Origin: Desulfonatronum lacustre DSM 10312
Lineage (GTDB): Bacteria > Desulfobacterota > Desulfovibrionia > Desulfovibrionales > Desulfonatronaceae
Direction: 5' to 3'
Assembly (NCBI RefSeq): GCF_000519265.1
Contig: NZ_KI912608.1
Coordinates: 3,697,452 to 3,761,451 of the forward strand
DNA length: 64,000 nt
The position numbers were made by a program, and so were the translations under genes. Below, in pieces: positions 42,684 through 51,599 of the stretch. Each line of letters opens with the position of its first letter. Within the stretch, counting starts at the first letter, position 1. Below the pieces are notes generated by a model. The model was not told the origin of the DNA, did no database searches, and saw only the letters and a program-made list of their open reading frames with translations.

Positions 42684-43343
42684 TCAGCGCGTTCCTCGTT
42701 CCAGCGCGAAAAGCGCCAGCGAGGCTCGCATGTTCGGCCAGAAGCGAACAGGTCGGGGGAGGTCCTGGCGGTCCAGGTTGACGAACAGCTCTTTAATCAC
42801 CTGCCAGTGCTTTTCCTGGCACAGGGCCCGGAAGTCCTTGACCGTGGCCAGGCGGATGTTCGGGGTGTCGTACCATTGGTAGGGCAGGGTCGGGTTCACG
42901 GGCAGGCGGCCTTTGAACACGATCTGGGAGCGGATCCGCCAGTAGGTGAAGTTGGGGAAACTGACCAGGACCCGCCGTCCCACCCGCAGGGCTTCGGTCA
43001 ACAGGTGCAGGGGCCTGGCCGTGGCCAGGAGCACCTGGTTGAGCACCACCACGTCGAAGGCCCCTTCCCGCAGATCAGCCAGACTTGCCTCCAGATCGGC
43101 CTGGATCACGGACAGGCCGCGGCTCAGACACTCGGCCACGGCCCCCGGCTCCAGCTCCACTCCGCGTTCTTCCACCTTCCGATCCGCCTTCAGACGCAAC
43201 AACAGGTCCCCGTTGCCGCAGCCCAGGTCCAGCACCTTGGCTCTCTGGGGCACCAGGCTGACGATGAACGTGTCCAGAGCCCGGTCCCGAGGACGGCTGC
43301 GGCTCCAGTCCACCTGTTGAGCGGTGACGCAGTGGGCGATCAT
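42684..43343 (-). CDS. metW: Methionine biosynthesis protein MetW
   Basis: 219 residues. SAM-binding VLDLGCGNGDLLLRL and VLNQVLLATARPL, then SFPNFTYWRIRSQIVFKGRLP and LPYQWYDTPNIRLATVKDF, which are hallmarks of MetW. MetW works with MetX in homoserine acylation for methionine synthesis. Overlaps the metX stop by ATGA, so the two are translated together. Its last codons contain copy 2 of a short palindromic repeat. Confidence 0.94.
   Translation of the reverse strand: MIAHCVTAQQVDWSRSRPRDRALDTFIVSLVPQRAKVLDLGCGNGDLLLRLKADRKVEERGVELEPGAVAECLSRGLSVIQADLEASLADLREGAFDVVVLNQVLLATARPLHLLTEALRVGRRVLVSFPNFTYWRIRSQIVFKGRLPVNPTLPYQWYDTPNIRLATVKDFRALCQEKHWQVIKELFVNLDRQDLPRPVRFWPNMRASLALFALERGTR
42694..42724. 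repeat. Short palindromic repeat, copy 2 (in the 3' end of metW)
   Basis: CTCGTTCCAGCGCGAAAAGC and then GCCAGCGAG, sharing a 21-bp core with copy 1. The outer stem differs at paired positions (CTCGTT/AGCGAG), so pairing is kept. It encodes the end of MetW on the minus strand. Confidence 0.5.
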
Positions 43344-44533
43344 GACGCAGTCATCCTGGTCAGACGATCCAGAAAACCGGCCACCACGTCGCCCATGCGA
43401 TGGCCGGGCAGCAGGAAGGCGTCATGGCCTTGGTCGCTTTCGATATTGCAGTAGGACACGTCCAGGCCGACCCGGCGCAGGGCCTGGACCAGTTCCCGGG
43501 ACTGCTCCGGAGGGAAGAGCCAGTCGCTGGTGAAGGAAACGACCAGGAACGGACAGCGGCAGCCGGAAAAGGCCGTGGACAGCCGTCCGTAGGCCGCTTC
43601 CAGGTCGAAATAGTCCATGGCCCTGGTGATGTAGAGATAGGTGTTGGCGTCGAAGCGGCGTACGAAGCTCGATCCCTGATGATGCAGGTAGCTTTCCACC
43701 TGAAAGTCCTTGGTCAGGCAGAAGGAGCGGCCCTGGCCGTTGATGAAGCGGCGGGAGAACTTGTGGAGCATGGCCTGCTCGGAAAGATAGGTGATGTGCC
43801 CGATCATCCGGGCCAGTCCCAGCCCCCGTTCCGGCTGGGCGTCCAGGGTGTAGTCGCCCCCGTTCCAGTCCGGATCGCTCATGATCGCCTGTCGGGCCAC
43901 CTCGTTGAAGGCGATGGCCTGGGGCGAGAGCCGGGCCGTGGTGGCGATGGGAATGGCCCCGCGGACCATTTCCGGGAAGCTGATGGCCCACTGCAAGACC
44001 TGCATCCCGCCCAGGGACCCGCCGATCACGGCCAGCAGCCGGGGCACGCCCAGGTGCTTGAGCAGCCGACGCTGGACCTGGACCATGTCCTTGACCGTAT
44101 AAAAGGGGAAATCCAGGCCATACGGCTTGCCCGTAGCCGGATTGATGCTGGAGGGTCCGGTTGAGCCCTTGCATCCGCCAAGGAAATTACTGGAAATCAC
44201 GAAGTATTTATCCGTATCCAACGGCTTGCCCGGTCCGATCAGGACGTCCCACCAACCCGGCTTTTCATCCTTTTCCAGACCGTAGTACCCAGCGGCATGA
44301 GCGTCACCGGACAAGGCGTGGCAGACCAGCACGGCGTTGTCCCGTCCTTCATTCAAGCGACCATAGGTTTCATAGGCCACGGTGACGGGGTGCAGGGTCT
44401 GCCCGGACTCCAGGTGCAGGGTTTCTCCGGGGCCTTCGAAGATGACCGTTTGCGTCCGGACCGGTTCCAGCCGCCGAATCTTCGGCGGTCGAATTTCCGG
44501 CAGGGTTTCCGGACGTTTGACAATCTGCGTCAT
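43340..44533 (-). CDS. metX: Homoserine O-acetyltransferase
   Basis: 397 residues of the alpha/beta-hydrolase fold. Nucleophile Ser in GGSLGGMQVLQWA, Asp in FTSDWLFPPEQS, and His in QGHDAFLLPGHRMG complete the triad. GCKGSTGPSSINPATGKPYG is the conserved oxyanion and substrate region of MetX. It acylates homoserine, the first committed methionine step. The 650-bp upstream region holds hairpins but no recognised SAM riboswitch. Confidence 0.95.
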   Translation of the reverse strand: MTQIVKRPETLPEIRPPKIRRLEPVRTQTVIFEGPGETLHLESGQTLHPVTVAYETYGRLNEGRDNAVLVCHALSGDAHAAGYYGLEKDEKPGWWDVLIGPGKPLDTDKYFVISSNFLGGCKGSTGPSSINPATGKPYGLDFPFYTVKDMVQVQRRLLKHLGVPRLLAVIGGSLGGMQVLQWAISFPEMVRGAIPIATTARLSPQAIAFNEVARQAIMSDPDWNGGDYTLDAQPERGLGLARMIGHITYLSEQAMLHKFSRRFINGQGRSFCLTKDFQVESYLHHQGSSFVRRFDANTYLYITRAMDYFDLEAAYGRLSTAFSGCRCPFLVVSFTSDWLFPPEQSRELVQALRRVGLDVSYCNIESDQGHDAFLLPGHRMGDVVAGFLDRLTRMTAS

Positions 44534-45219
44534 GATGACTCCAATATCAGGCTCGTGGCCGAGGTCACGGTTGGGTTCACAGTTTAGGGCGCACCGGATA
44601 AACTCGGATCAAGCCCCGGGCGGTTCCAGCGCTCCGAAACCTCGGTTCGCGGTTCATGTCGTCTTTTTTGCGAACGAAGCCGCTTGGATTGGGGAAGGGG
44701 CCGAGCGAAGCGGGATCAACACCAGGGGGATGGGCCTGAACGCGACGAGCGCCTTCAGGCCCCGGCCATGCACCATAATAATGATGGTGCATCCGTAAGG
44801 GCATCCCGTTGCGGCGGATGGGCGAGGAGTGAAAAATGGATGATCTGCATGCTGCGACTTCCTGGAAAACATGGGATGAGGAGAAATTAGCGCTTTTCAG
44901 ATGCAAGTCAAGAATCGCCGTTGACTCGTGGGCTCGTTCGATTTCGATCCCTAATTCGACTTTGATTGCGGCATTGGAGAGCGCGTGGATGGGGGAAATT
45001 ATGCCGGGTTTGACGGCATTTGTGTCGCCCCGGGCCATGTCAAGATGCCATGCTGCGGATGTTGTGAGCTTTTTTGCCAAGGAGGAGGAGCTGATGAGAA
45101 CGAGATCCGGCCCTGGCCGCTTTGGTCGCCATGCTCATGACGCTTGCCGCCACATTGGCAATGGGCGGTGAAATGCAATGGGTAGATTCCAGGGGATTAG
45201 TGTTCAACCTATTTTGGAG
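44534..45219. other. Long gap upstream of metX with hairpins; no certain gene
   Basis: Between the divergent metX and pseudouridine synthase genes. Two strong hairpins lie at 44734-44762 (GGGCCTGAA with TTCAGGCCC) and 44768-44792 (ATGCACCAT with ATGGTGCAT). On the minus strand both are enclosed by CGGGAT and ATCCCG. A minus-strand frame from 44792 begins with His and Tyr codons (MHHHYYGAW). A probable decayed small gene lies at 45094-45223. No SAM-I, SAM-II or SAH riboswitch core was recognised. Confidence 0.5.
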
Positions 45220-45223
45220 ATGA
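45094..45223 (+). pseudogene. Probable frameshifted small envelope-protein remnant
   Basis: AAGGAGGAGGAG at 45079-45090 precedes ATG 45094, whose frame stops after 25 codons. One base over, a frame from about 45098 reads ALAALVAMLMTLAATLAMGG and then EMQWVDSRGLVFNLFWR. That looks like a signal peptide followed by the WVD-(E/S)-(Q/R)-G start of DUF4124-like proteins. This frame's TGA overlaps the ATG at 45220 of the next gene. A one-base indel near 45100 would join the two parts. Tentative. Confidence 0.3.
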
Positions 45224-46299
45224 TCCATCTCGGCTCTGATACGCCTAACATCGAACCGTTTTCTCCGGAGTTTGTGGTTCCGAGCGACTGCCATGGCTTG
45301 CGTCTGGATCAAGCCCTGGCACGGTTGATGCCGGGGTTGGGAAGGCGGGGGGCGAGGCGGATTTTTGAGGAATACCCGGTTGATGTGGATGGGCGGGCTC
45401 GGGCGGCGGGGTTTCGGGTGTCCGGGGGGCAGCGGGTTCGGATAACGGATCACGTGGGCGGTCAAGAGTGCGACCTGACGCGACAAGGAGACGTTTGGAC
45501 GCCTTTGGAGGCCGAGGCCCCGGTAATTCATGTGGCGGGTCGGGATGCCGATTTCGCGGCTCTGGTCAAGCCTGCCGGGATGCACTGTGAACGGCTTCCC
45601 GAAAGACTTCCCGAGGGGCCTTGCTTGGATTTGATCGGCAGGCCCCGGAACCGGGGCGTGGACGGGGTAAGGCTGACTCTGGAGGAGACCTTGTCTGATC
45701 TGTTCCCCGGGGCTTCAGCGATCCTCCTGAATCGTCTGGATCAGCCGGTTTCCGGGCTGGTCCTGGCGGCCTTGCATCAGCGGGCGGCCCGGGATTATGC
45801 CGTATGGCAGGATCAGGGTCGGGTGCGCAAGGAGTATCTGGCCGTGGTGCATGGACGGCTGAACCGGTCCCTGGTGATCCGGTCGGCCCTGGACACGGCC
45901 AAGCGGCGCAAGGTGCGGGCTTTAGGCGTGGATGAGCCGGATGCGTTGCGCTGGACACGGGTGACGCCTCTGGTCGCGACCAAGACAGAGTGCCTGGAAG
46001 TCGCGGAGGTTTTGGGGCGCTCGGCGCGCTTGGGGGGAGAAGGCGTCCCAAAAGTTCCTTGGGGGCCCGTTTGGGAAAACACCGGGGAGATCACCGCGGT
46101 CAGGGTGGAAATTCATAAAGGCCGTCGCCATCAGATTCGGGCGCACCTGGCCTCCATCGGCCTTCCGGTGTTGTTCGACCCACTGTATGGTTCGGGGCCG
46201 GACGTGGGGTGGATCGGTCTGCATCATCGCGAGATACTCCTTCCGAAATTTCGAGCCGATTCAGGTAAGGAATTCAAGTTGATCCAGGGGAAACGATGA
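45220..46299 (+). CDS. RluA-family pseudouridine synthase
   Basis: About 359 residues from ATG at 45220 (ATG at 45178 would add 14). An S4-like N-terminal domain (HGLRLDQALARLMPG...RRIFEEYPVDVDGR) is followed by the catalytic region with Asp in LLNRLDQPVSGLVLAAL, replacing the common HRLD by NRLD. Then come RKEYLAVVHG and the C-terminal RRHQIRAHLASIGLPVLFDPLYG. It converts uridine to pseudouridine in rRNA or tRNA; the target cannot be assigned. Confidence 0.88.
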   Translation: MIHLGSDTPNIEPFSPEFVVPSDCHGLRLDQALARLMPGLGRRGARRIFEEYPVDVDGRARAAGFRVSGGQRVRITDHVGGQECDLTRQGDVWTPLEAEAPVIHVAGRDADFAALVKPAGMHCERLPERLPEGPCLDLIGRPRNRGVDGVRLTLEETLSDLFPGASAILLNRLDQPVSGLVLAALHQRAARDYAVWQDQGRVRKEYLAVVHGRLNRSLVIRSALDTAKRRKVRALGVDEPDALRWTRVTPLVATKTECLEVAEVLGRSARLGGEGVPKVPWGPVWENTGEITAVRVEIHKGRRHQIRAHLASIGLPVLFDPLYGSGPDVGWIGLHHREILLPKFRADSGKEFKLIQGKR

Positions 46300-46338
46300 T
46301 ACCGACGGCTTTGATTCGAAAAAATGTCGCCCGAGAGC

Positions 46339-46367
46339 TTGCATTTTTTTTCAGCCCCATGTAAATG
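46339..46367 (+). promoter_or_regulatory. Promoter of the tRNA-tuf operon (candidate)
   Basis: TTGCAT at 46339 and TAAATG at 46362 are 17 bp apart, 15 bp before the first tRNA. The only clear sigma-70-like pair in the 80 bp upstream. Confidence 0.45.
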
Positions 46368-46381
46368 CCTCTCTCTTTGTG

Positions 46382-46456
46382 GCTGGCGTAGCTCAACGGT
46401 AGAGCAGCTGACTTGTAATCAGCAGGTTGCGGGTTCAAATCCCATCGCCAGCTCCA
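46382..46456 (+). tRNA. tRNA-Thr (TGT)
   Basis: 75 nt with CCA. Acceptor GCTGGCG/CGCCAGC; anticodon loop CTTGTAA within GCTGA/TCAGC; T loop TTCAAAT. First of four tRNAs before tuf. Confidence 0.95.
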
Positions 46457-46479
46457 TGAAGTCGACCAGATGGTTGATC

Positions 46480-46565
46480 GGAGGGGTTCCCGAGTGGCCA
46501 AAGGGAACAGACTGTAAATCTGTCAGCGTAAGCTTTCGGAGGTTCAAATCCTCCCCCCTCCACCA
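46480..46565 (+). tRNA. tRNA-Tyr (GTA)
   Basis: 86 nt, with the long variable arm expected for bacterial tRNA-Tyr. Acceptor GGAGGGG/CCCCTCC, anticodon loop CTGTAAA, encoded CCA. Confidence 0.95.
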
Positions 46566-46645
46566 TATTTGAAATTGCTGTAGGAGACAGGACGTTTCGA
46601 GGGCCTGTTGCTGGACTACACGAACATAAATGTGTCAGCGTCCGT

Positions 46646-46722
46646 GCGGGAATAGCTCAATTGGCTAGAGCATCAGCCTTCCAAGCTGAGGGTTGCGGGT
46701 TCAAGTCCCGTTTCCCGCTCCA
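46646..46722 (+). tRNA. tRNA-Gly (TCC)
   Basis: 77 nt with CCA. Acceptor GCGGGAA/TTCCCGC; anticodon loop CTTCCAA. Confidence 0.95.
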
Positions 46723-46757
46723 CATCGGCCTCCCTATTTGCTCCACGCAGCATACGA

Positions 46758-46833
<76 letters not shown>

Positions 46834-46934
46834 TCTCTTTTGACGACTCAGTCGGGAGCGCTTTTTGTTGCATTTTTGCGCCGTCGTTGTTCATCGGCAA
46901 CATTTTCACTCAAAATTCACGTTAGGGGGATCGT

Positions 46935-48128
46935 ATGGCCAAGGCAAAATTTGAGCGGACCAAACCGCACGTAAATGTTGGCACCATCGGCCACATTGAC
47001 CACGGCAAGACGACGTTGACCGCCGCGATCACCAAGATGCTGAGCATCAAGGGCGGCGCGAACTTCGTCCCGTTCGACCAGATCGACAAGGCGCCCGAGG
47101 AAAAGGAGCGCGGAATCACCATCGCCACGGCGCACGTGGAATACGAGACCGCGAATCGGCACTACGCCCACGTGGACTGCCCTGGTCACGCCGACTACAT
47201 CAAGAACATGATCACCGGCGCGGCCCAAATGGACGGCGCGATTCTGGTGGTCGCGGCCACGGACGGCCCGATGCCCCAGACCCGTGAGCACATTCTCCTG
47301 GCTCGCCAGGTCGGCGTTCCCTGTCTGGTGGTTTTCATGAACAAGGTCGACCTGGTGGACGACCCGGAACTGCTGGAGCTGGTTGAGTTGGAAGTCCGCG
47401 AACTGCTGTCCAAGTACGGTTTTCCCGGCGACGATGTTCCGGTGATCCAGGGCAGCGCCTTGAAGGCCCTGGAGGCCGATGGCGTGGACAGCCCGGACGC
47501 CAAGTGCATCTTCGACCTGATGGACGCCCTGGACAGCTACGTTCCGGAGCCGGTGCGCGACATCGATAAGCCGTTCTTGATGCCCATTGAGGACGTGTTC
47601 AGTATTTCCGGTCGCGGCACGGTTGTCACGGGCCGGGTTGAGCGCGGCGTGGTCAAGGTCGGCGAGGAAGTGGAGATCGTGGGGATCAACGAAACCCGCA
47701 AGACGGTCTGCACGGGCGTCGAGATGTTCCGCAAGCTGCTGGACCAGGGTCAGGCCGGCGACAACATCGGCGCGCTTTTGCGCGGCGTGAAGCGTGAGGA
47801 TGTGGAACGCGGACAGGTTTTGGCCGCTCCCAAGTCCATCACCCCGCACCGGAGGTTCGTGGCCGAGGTATACGTCTTGTCCAAAGAAGAAGGCGGGCGT
47901 CACACCCCGTTCTTCAGCGGATATCGCCCGCAGTTCTACTTCCGGACCACGGACATCACCGGCGTGGTGACCCTGGCCGAGGGCGTGGAAATGGTCATGC
48001 CCGGGGACAATGCGACCTTCAACGTGGAGCTGATCGCCCCCATCGCCATGGAACTTGGCGTGCGCTTCGCCATCCGCGAAGGCGGCCGGACCGTCGGCGC
48101 CGGCGTCATCTCCGAAATCGTCGAATAG
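46935..48128 (+). CDS. tuf: Elongation factor Tu (copy 1)
   Basis: 397 residues. P-loop GHIDHGKTT, switch [14 protein letters not shown] and the three-domain length are standard. It delivers aminoacyl-tRNA to the ribosome. AGGGGG precedes the ATG. The second copy begins at 63850 with an almost identical leader and first 50 codons, so the two copies are probably kept alike by gene conversion. Confidence 0.98.
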   Translation: MAKAKFERTKPHVNVGTIGHIDHGKTTLTAAITKMLSIKGGANFVPFDQIDKAPEEKERGITIATAHVEYETANRHYAHVDCPGHADYIKNMITGAAQMDGAILVVAATDGPMPQTREHILLARQVGVPCLVVFMNKVDLVDDPELLELVELEVRELLSKYGFPGDDVPVIQGSALKALEADGVDSPDAKCIFDLMDALDSYVPEPVRDIDKPFLMPIEDVFSISGRGTVVTGRVERGVVKVGEEVEIVGINETRKTVCTGVEMFRKLLDQGQAGDNIGALLRGVKREDVERGQVLAAPKSITPHRRFVAEVYVLSKEEGGRHTPFFSGYRPQFYFRTTDITGVVTLAEGVEMVMPGDNATFNVELIAPIAMELGVRFAIREGGRTVGAGVISEIVE

Positions 48129-48162
48129 CCCGGTTTCGGCATCCTGAACTAAAGGAAGCGTT

Positions 48163-48312
48163 ATGCGAATCAATGTTTTGCTGGCTTGCCTCGACTGCAA
48201 GCGACGCAATTACGCCACGGAGAAAAACAAGAAAAACTCCACGGGGCGGATCGAAATGAAGAAGTTTTGTCCGTTCTGCGGAGGGCATCGGGTCCATCGG
48301 GAAACGAAGTAA
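48163..48312 (+). CDS. rpmG: 50S ribosomal protein L33
   Basis: 49 residues, starting [17 protein letters not shown] and ending [16 protein letters not shown]. Two CXXC pairs make it the zinc-binding form of L33. AAGGAAG upstream. Its place after tuf and before tRNA-Trp-secE is the standard order. Confidence 0.96.
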   Translation: MRINVLLACLDCKRRNYATEKNKKNSTGRIEMKKFCPFCGGHRVHRETK

Positions 48313-48333
48313 GCGACGTTTTCTCTGTATCGC

Positions 48334-48410
48334 AGGCCAGTAGCTCTAACGGTTAGAGCACCGGACTCCAAATCCGGGGGCTGGGGGTTCGAATCCCTCC
48401 TGGCCTGCCA
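48334..48410 (+). tRNA. tRNA-Trp (CCA)
   Basis: 77 nt with encoded CCA. Acceptor AGGCCAG/CTGGCCT; anticodon loop CTCCAAA. Sits between rpmG and secE, as in many bacteria. Confidence 0.95.
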
Positions 48411-48429
48411 ACTTCTTAACGGATGGGAT

Positions 48430-48678
48430 ATGGCGAAACTACAATCTGGCGACGATAAAAAGGCTCCGGCCAAACGCTTCGACATCAAGGAAAAAGCGCT
48501 TCAGTTCAAGGATTTTTTTGAAAAATCCAAGCTGGAGTTGAAGAAAGTGACCTGGCCGACACGCAAGGAGACGACGGCCACCTGTATGGCCGTCGTCGTT
48601 CTTGTAGTCATCATGTCGCTCTTTCTTGGTCTCGTTGATCTGGCCCTGGCCAAAATCGTTGAAGTGATACTCTACTAG
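48430..48678 (+). CDS. secE: Preprotein translocase subunit SecE
   Basis: 82 residues. A soluble N-terminus (about 35 residues), amphipathic helix with the conserved [12 protein letters not shown], then one membrane helix ([20 protein letters not shown]). The single-helix form of SecE, part of the SecYEG channel. Confidence 0.95.
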   Translation: MAKLQSGDDKKAPAKRFDIKEKALQFKDFFEKSKLELKKVTWPTRKETTATCMAVVVLVVIMSLFLGLVDLALAKIVEVILY

Positions 48679-48749
48679 GCTCAAATTCACTCGTCCAAAT
48701 CCTTCTGTTGAGCCTCACGCGCTCACGACGGGCAACCCCCTTGATATCC

Positions 48750-49295
48750 ATGGAAACGACAACAGCGAAACCGCAATGGTACATCGTCCACACGCATACG
48801 GGATTTGAACAGCGTGTTGAACGAACCATCAAAGAAATGATCCGGACCAGCAGAGCGCTTGGTCTGATCGAGGAAGTCGTCGTTCCGACGGAGAAGGTGG
48901 TGGAGCTTGTAAAGGGGGAGAAAAAGACCTCTACGCGCAAGTTTTACCCCGGATACATCATGGTCAAGATGGTTCTGACCGACGAGTCCTGGCATCTGGT
49001 CCAATCCCTGCCCCGGGTGACCGGTTTTTTGGGGGGAAAGAACAGACCGTTGCCCATGCCGGAGCGGGAGGCGTTGAAAATTTTGGAAATGATGGAAACG
49101 CGTCAGGAGCAGCCCCGTCCCAAATTTTCCTTTGAACGTGGCGACGAGGTGCGTGTCATCGACGGACCGTTCGCCAATTTCAACGCCGTTGTGGAAGAGG
49201 TCAACTACGATAAGGGCAAGTTGAAGGTGACGGTCTCCATTTTCGGGAGGCAGACGCCGGTGGAACTGGAATTCGTCCAGGTGAGCAAAACATAA
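48750..49295 (+). CDS. nusG: Transcription termination/antitermination factor NusG
   Basis: 181 residues from ATG at 48750; a TTG at 48708 would add 14 unconserved residues. [18 protein letters not shown] opens the NGN domain, YPGYIMVKM and TGFLGG follow, and the KOW domain reads [24 protein letters not shown]. It couples RNA polymerase to ribosomes or Rho. Confidence 0.95.
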   Translation: METTTAKPQWYIVHTHTGFEQRVERTIKEMIRTSRALGLIEEVVVPTEKVVELVKGEKKTSTRKFYPGYIMVKMVLTDESWHLVQSLPRVTGFLGGKNRPLPMPEREALKILEMMETRQEQPRPKFSFERGDEVRVIDGPFANFNAVVEEVNYDKGKLKVTVSIFGRQTPVELEFVQVSKT

Positions 49296-49331
49296 TTCCG
49301 TATTGTCGCGGATCATTGAGCAGGTATATTC

Positions 49332-49757
49332 ATGGCCAAGAAAATCAAAGCGAAAATCAAGCTCCAGGTTCCGGCCGGAGCTGCCAACCCTTCTCCTCCC
49401 GTCGGCCCCGCGTTGGGGCAGCACGGGGTGAACATCATGGAGTTCTGCAAGAGCTTCAACGCCAAGACGCAGGACCAAAAAGGCATGATCACTCCCGTGA
49501 TCATCACGGTGTACGCGGACAGAACCTTCACCTTCGTCACCAAGACCCCTCCGGCCTCGGTGTTGCTGCTGAAAGCCGCCAAGCTGGACAAGGGATCCGG
49601 TGAACCGAATAAGACCAAGGTCGGCAAGGTCTCCAAGGCCCAGGTGGAGGAGATCGCCAAGTTGAAGATGCCGGATTTGACTGCGGGGAGCCTCGATGCA
49701 GCTATGCTGACCGTCATGGGAACAGCGCGGAGCATGGGACTTGAGGTTGAAATTTAG
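49332..49757 (+). CDS. rplK: 50S ribosomal protein L11
   Basis: 141 residues, the normal length. [31 protein letters not shown] is the conserved N-terminal domain of the GTPase centre, and [16 protein letters not shown] the C-terminal end that binds 23S rRNA. Confidence 0.97.
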   Translation: MAKKIKAKIKLQVPAGAANPSPPVGPALGQHGVNIMEFCKSFNAKTQDQKGMITPVIITVYADRTFTFVTKTPPASVLLLKAAKLDKGSGEPNKTKVGKVSKAQVEEIAKLKMPDLTAGSLDAAMLTVMGTARSMGLEVEI

Positions 49758-49775
49758 GGGAAAGGAAGAAAGATC

Positions 49776-50474
49776 ATGCCCATACATGGAAAAAAATATC
49801 GCAATGCCGTCCAGGATCTGGACCTGAAGAACAAGTTTCCGGTCAAGGACGGCTTGGATTTGGCCTTGAAGCTTGCTTACGCGAAGTTCGACGAAACCGT
49901 CGACGTCGCTGTCTGTCTCGGAGTTGATCCCAAGTACTCGGATCAAATGGTCCGAGGTGCGGTGACCTTGCCGCACGGCCTGGGCAAGGAAGTCCGGGTC
50001 GCCGCGTTCTGCAAAGGAGACAAGGAGGCTGAGGCCAGGGAAGCCGGAGCCGATTTCGTCGGCGGCGACGATCTGATCGAGAAAATCAAGGAAGGCTGGC
50101 TTGAATTCGATCAGGCCGTGGCCACTCCTGACATGATGGCCCAGATCGGAAAGATCGGGCGGATTCTCGGACCGCGCGGCCTGATGCCCAATGCCAAGAC
50201 CGGAACCGTAACCTTCGACATCGGCAAGGCGGTCAAGGAAATGAAGGCCGGTCGCGTCGAGTTCAAGGTGGACAAGGCCGGAGTGATTCACTCTCCCTTG
50301 GGCAAGGTTTCTTTCGGTGCGGACAAGCTCGTGGACAATCTGCGCACCGTCGTCGACACTCTCACCCGTCTCAAGCCCGCCTCGGCCAAGGGCACGTATT
50401 TCCGTTCCATGGCCGTTTCCACGACCATGGGGCCCGGCATCAAGCTCGATATGCAGAGCATGCCGCGAGACTGA
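49776..50474 (+). CDS. rplA: 50S ribosomal protein L1
   Basis: 232 residues with [38 protein letters not shown] and [21 protein letters not shown] typical of L1. It binds 23S rRNA at the L1 stalk and usually represses its own operon by binding the mRNA. Ends before a terminator-like hairpin and the L10 leader. Confidence 0.97.
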   Translation: MPIHGKKYRNAVQDLDLKNKFPVKDGLDLALKLAYAKFDETVDVAVCLGVDPKYSDQMVRGAVTLPHGLGKEVRVAAFCKGDKEAEAREAGADFVGGDDLIEKIKEGWLEFDQAVATPDMMAQIGKIGRILGPRGLMPNAKTGTVTFDIGKAVKEMKAGRVEFKVDKAGVIHSPLGKVSFGADKLVDNLRTVVDTLTRLKPASAKGTYFRSMAVSTTMGPGIKLDMQSMPRD

Positions 50475-50495
50475 CGTCCCGCCGCACGAATCCGT

Positions 50496-50530
50496 CGAGC
50501 CCGTGTTCAGCGGGCTCGATGTTTCATTTT
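50496..50530 (+). terminator. Terminator-like hairpin between rplA and the L10 leader
   Basis: CGAGCCCG (50496-50503) pairs with CGGGCTCG (50511-50518) around a 7-base loop, followed by a T-rich run to about 50531. Probably an attenuator that sets the L1/L11 to L10/L12 ratio. Confidence 0.75.
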
Positions 50531-50549
50531 TCGGATGGCAAATCCGGAG

Positions 50550-50608
50550 TCAAAGACAGCAGGTGGAGCGATCTCCTTAATTTCCTGCCGAGACCCACTT
50601 TGGCTCTT
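50550..50608 (+). promoter_or_regulatory. L10 leader (ribosomal protein L10-L12 binding mRNA motif)
   Basis: AAAGACAGCAGGTGG, ATCTCCTTAAT and CCTGCCGAG followed by CCACTTTGG match the remembered L10-leader consensus, including the outer CCAAAG/CTTTGG-like pairing and kink-turn. In this class, the L10(L12)4 complex binds the mRNA and represses rplJL. It sits 37 bp before the rplJ GTG. Confidence 0.82.
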
Positions 50609-50644
50609 CTTTGCCGTACCATGCCGCAAAGGAGGTGAGAACAC

Positions 50645-51175
50645 GTGAATAGAACGCAAAAAGGCGAAGTCATTGAGAAATTGCGAGGCAAGGCTTCCAC
50701 GGCCAACATCGCCATCGTGACGGACTTCAAAGGTCTGAAGGTTGAGGAAGTGACGCCGTTGCGCGTCAAGCTTCGGGAATCCGGAGTGGATTATCATGTC
50801 GTCAAGAACACTCTGGCTCGCATTGCTCTGGACGGTACGCCGCACGCGGTCTTGAACGACTCGCTCAAGGATTGCTGCGCCATTGCCTTTACCGCCGGGG
50901 ACCCGGTCGCCGCGGCCAAGATTCTTGTCGAATTCGAAAAAGGCGCCAAGAATTTCAGCACTCGGTTCGCGAGCCTTGAAGGCAAATTTTTGTCCTCCGC
51001 TCAGATCGACGAGTTGGCCAAGCTGCCCGGAAGGGAAGTGTTGCTGGCCAGGGCCCTGGGGACCATGAATGCGGTGCCGACCAATTTTGTCGGGTTGTTC
51101 GCCAATATTTTGCGGAACTTCCTGTACGCCTTGAACGCGATCAAGGACCAGAAAGAACAGACGCAATCAGTTTAA
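50645..51175 (+). CDS. rplJ: 50S ribosomal protein L10
   Basis: 176 residues starting at GTG behind [50 protein letters not shown] is the L10 N-terminal rRNA-binding domain; the C-terminal helix binds L7/L12 dimers. Controlled through the leader just upstream. Confidence 0.96.
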   Translation: MNRTQKGEVIEKLRGKASTANIAIVTDFKGLKVEEVTPLRVKLRESGVDYHVVKNTLARIALDGTPHAVLNDSLKDCCAIAFTAGDPVAAAKILVEFEKGAKNFSTRFASLEGKFLSSAQIDELAKLPGREVLLARALGTMNAVPTNFVGLFANILRNFLYALNAIKDQKEQTQSV

Positions 51176-51215
51176 TCTTACGAGCCAAAGCTTAAGCCAT
51201 CAGGAGAATACCATC

Positions 51216-51599
51216 ATGAGCGTTACCAAAGAACAAGTTGTTGAATTCATCTCCAACATGACCGTCCTGGAACTCGCCGAGTTCATCAAGGAACTGGAAG
51301 AGAAGTTCGGCGTCTCCGCCGCTGCTCCGGTGGCCGCCGTGGCCGCTGCTCCGGTTGCCGGTGGGGATGCCCCTGCCGCCGAGGAAAAGACAGAGTTCGA
51401 CGTCGTCCTGGCCGGCGCCGGCGGCAACAAGATCAACGTGATCAAGGTCGTTCGCGCCTTGACGGGTTTGGGGCTGAAGGAAGCCAAGGCCAAGGTCGAC
51501 GAAGCTCCTTCCGTGATAAAGGAAGCGGTTGCCAAGGCCGACGCCGAAGACGCGAAGAAGCAGTTGGAAGAGGCCGGCGCGACGGTCGAATTGAAGTAG
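51216..51599 (+). CDS. rplL: 50S ribosomal protein L7/L12
   Basis: 127 residues. N-terminal dimer domain, Ala/Pro/Val-rich hinge (about 35-53) and the C-terminal [24 protein letters not shown]...GLGLKEAK that recruits translation factors. Followed by a strong hairpin at 51621. Confidence 0.97.
   Translation: MSVTKEQVVEFISNMTVLELAEFIKELEEKFGVSAAAPVAAVAAAPVAGGDAPAAEEKTEFDVVLAGAGGNKINVIKVVRALTGLGLKEAKAKVDEAPSVIKEAVAKADAEDAKKQLEEAGATVELK

Noticed and set aside
44534..44700. SAH or SAM riboswitch upstream of metX
   Set aside because: A GGAGCGCTGG segment resembles part of the SAH riboswitch core, but the partner CCAGGCTCGG segment and pairing are not in place, and no SAM-I or SAM-II core was recognised.
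44836..45171. Plus-strand open frame of 111 codons with GAGGAG upstream
   Set aside because: Codon use and composition are not gene-like and no motif is seen; its 3' part overlaps the more convincing frameshifted remnant in another frame.
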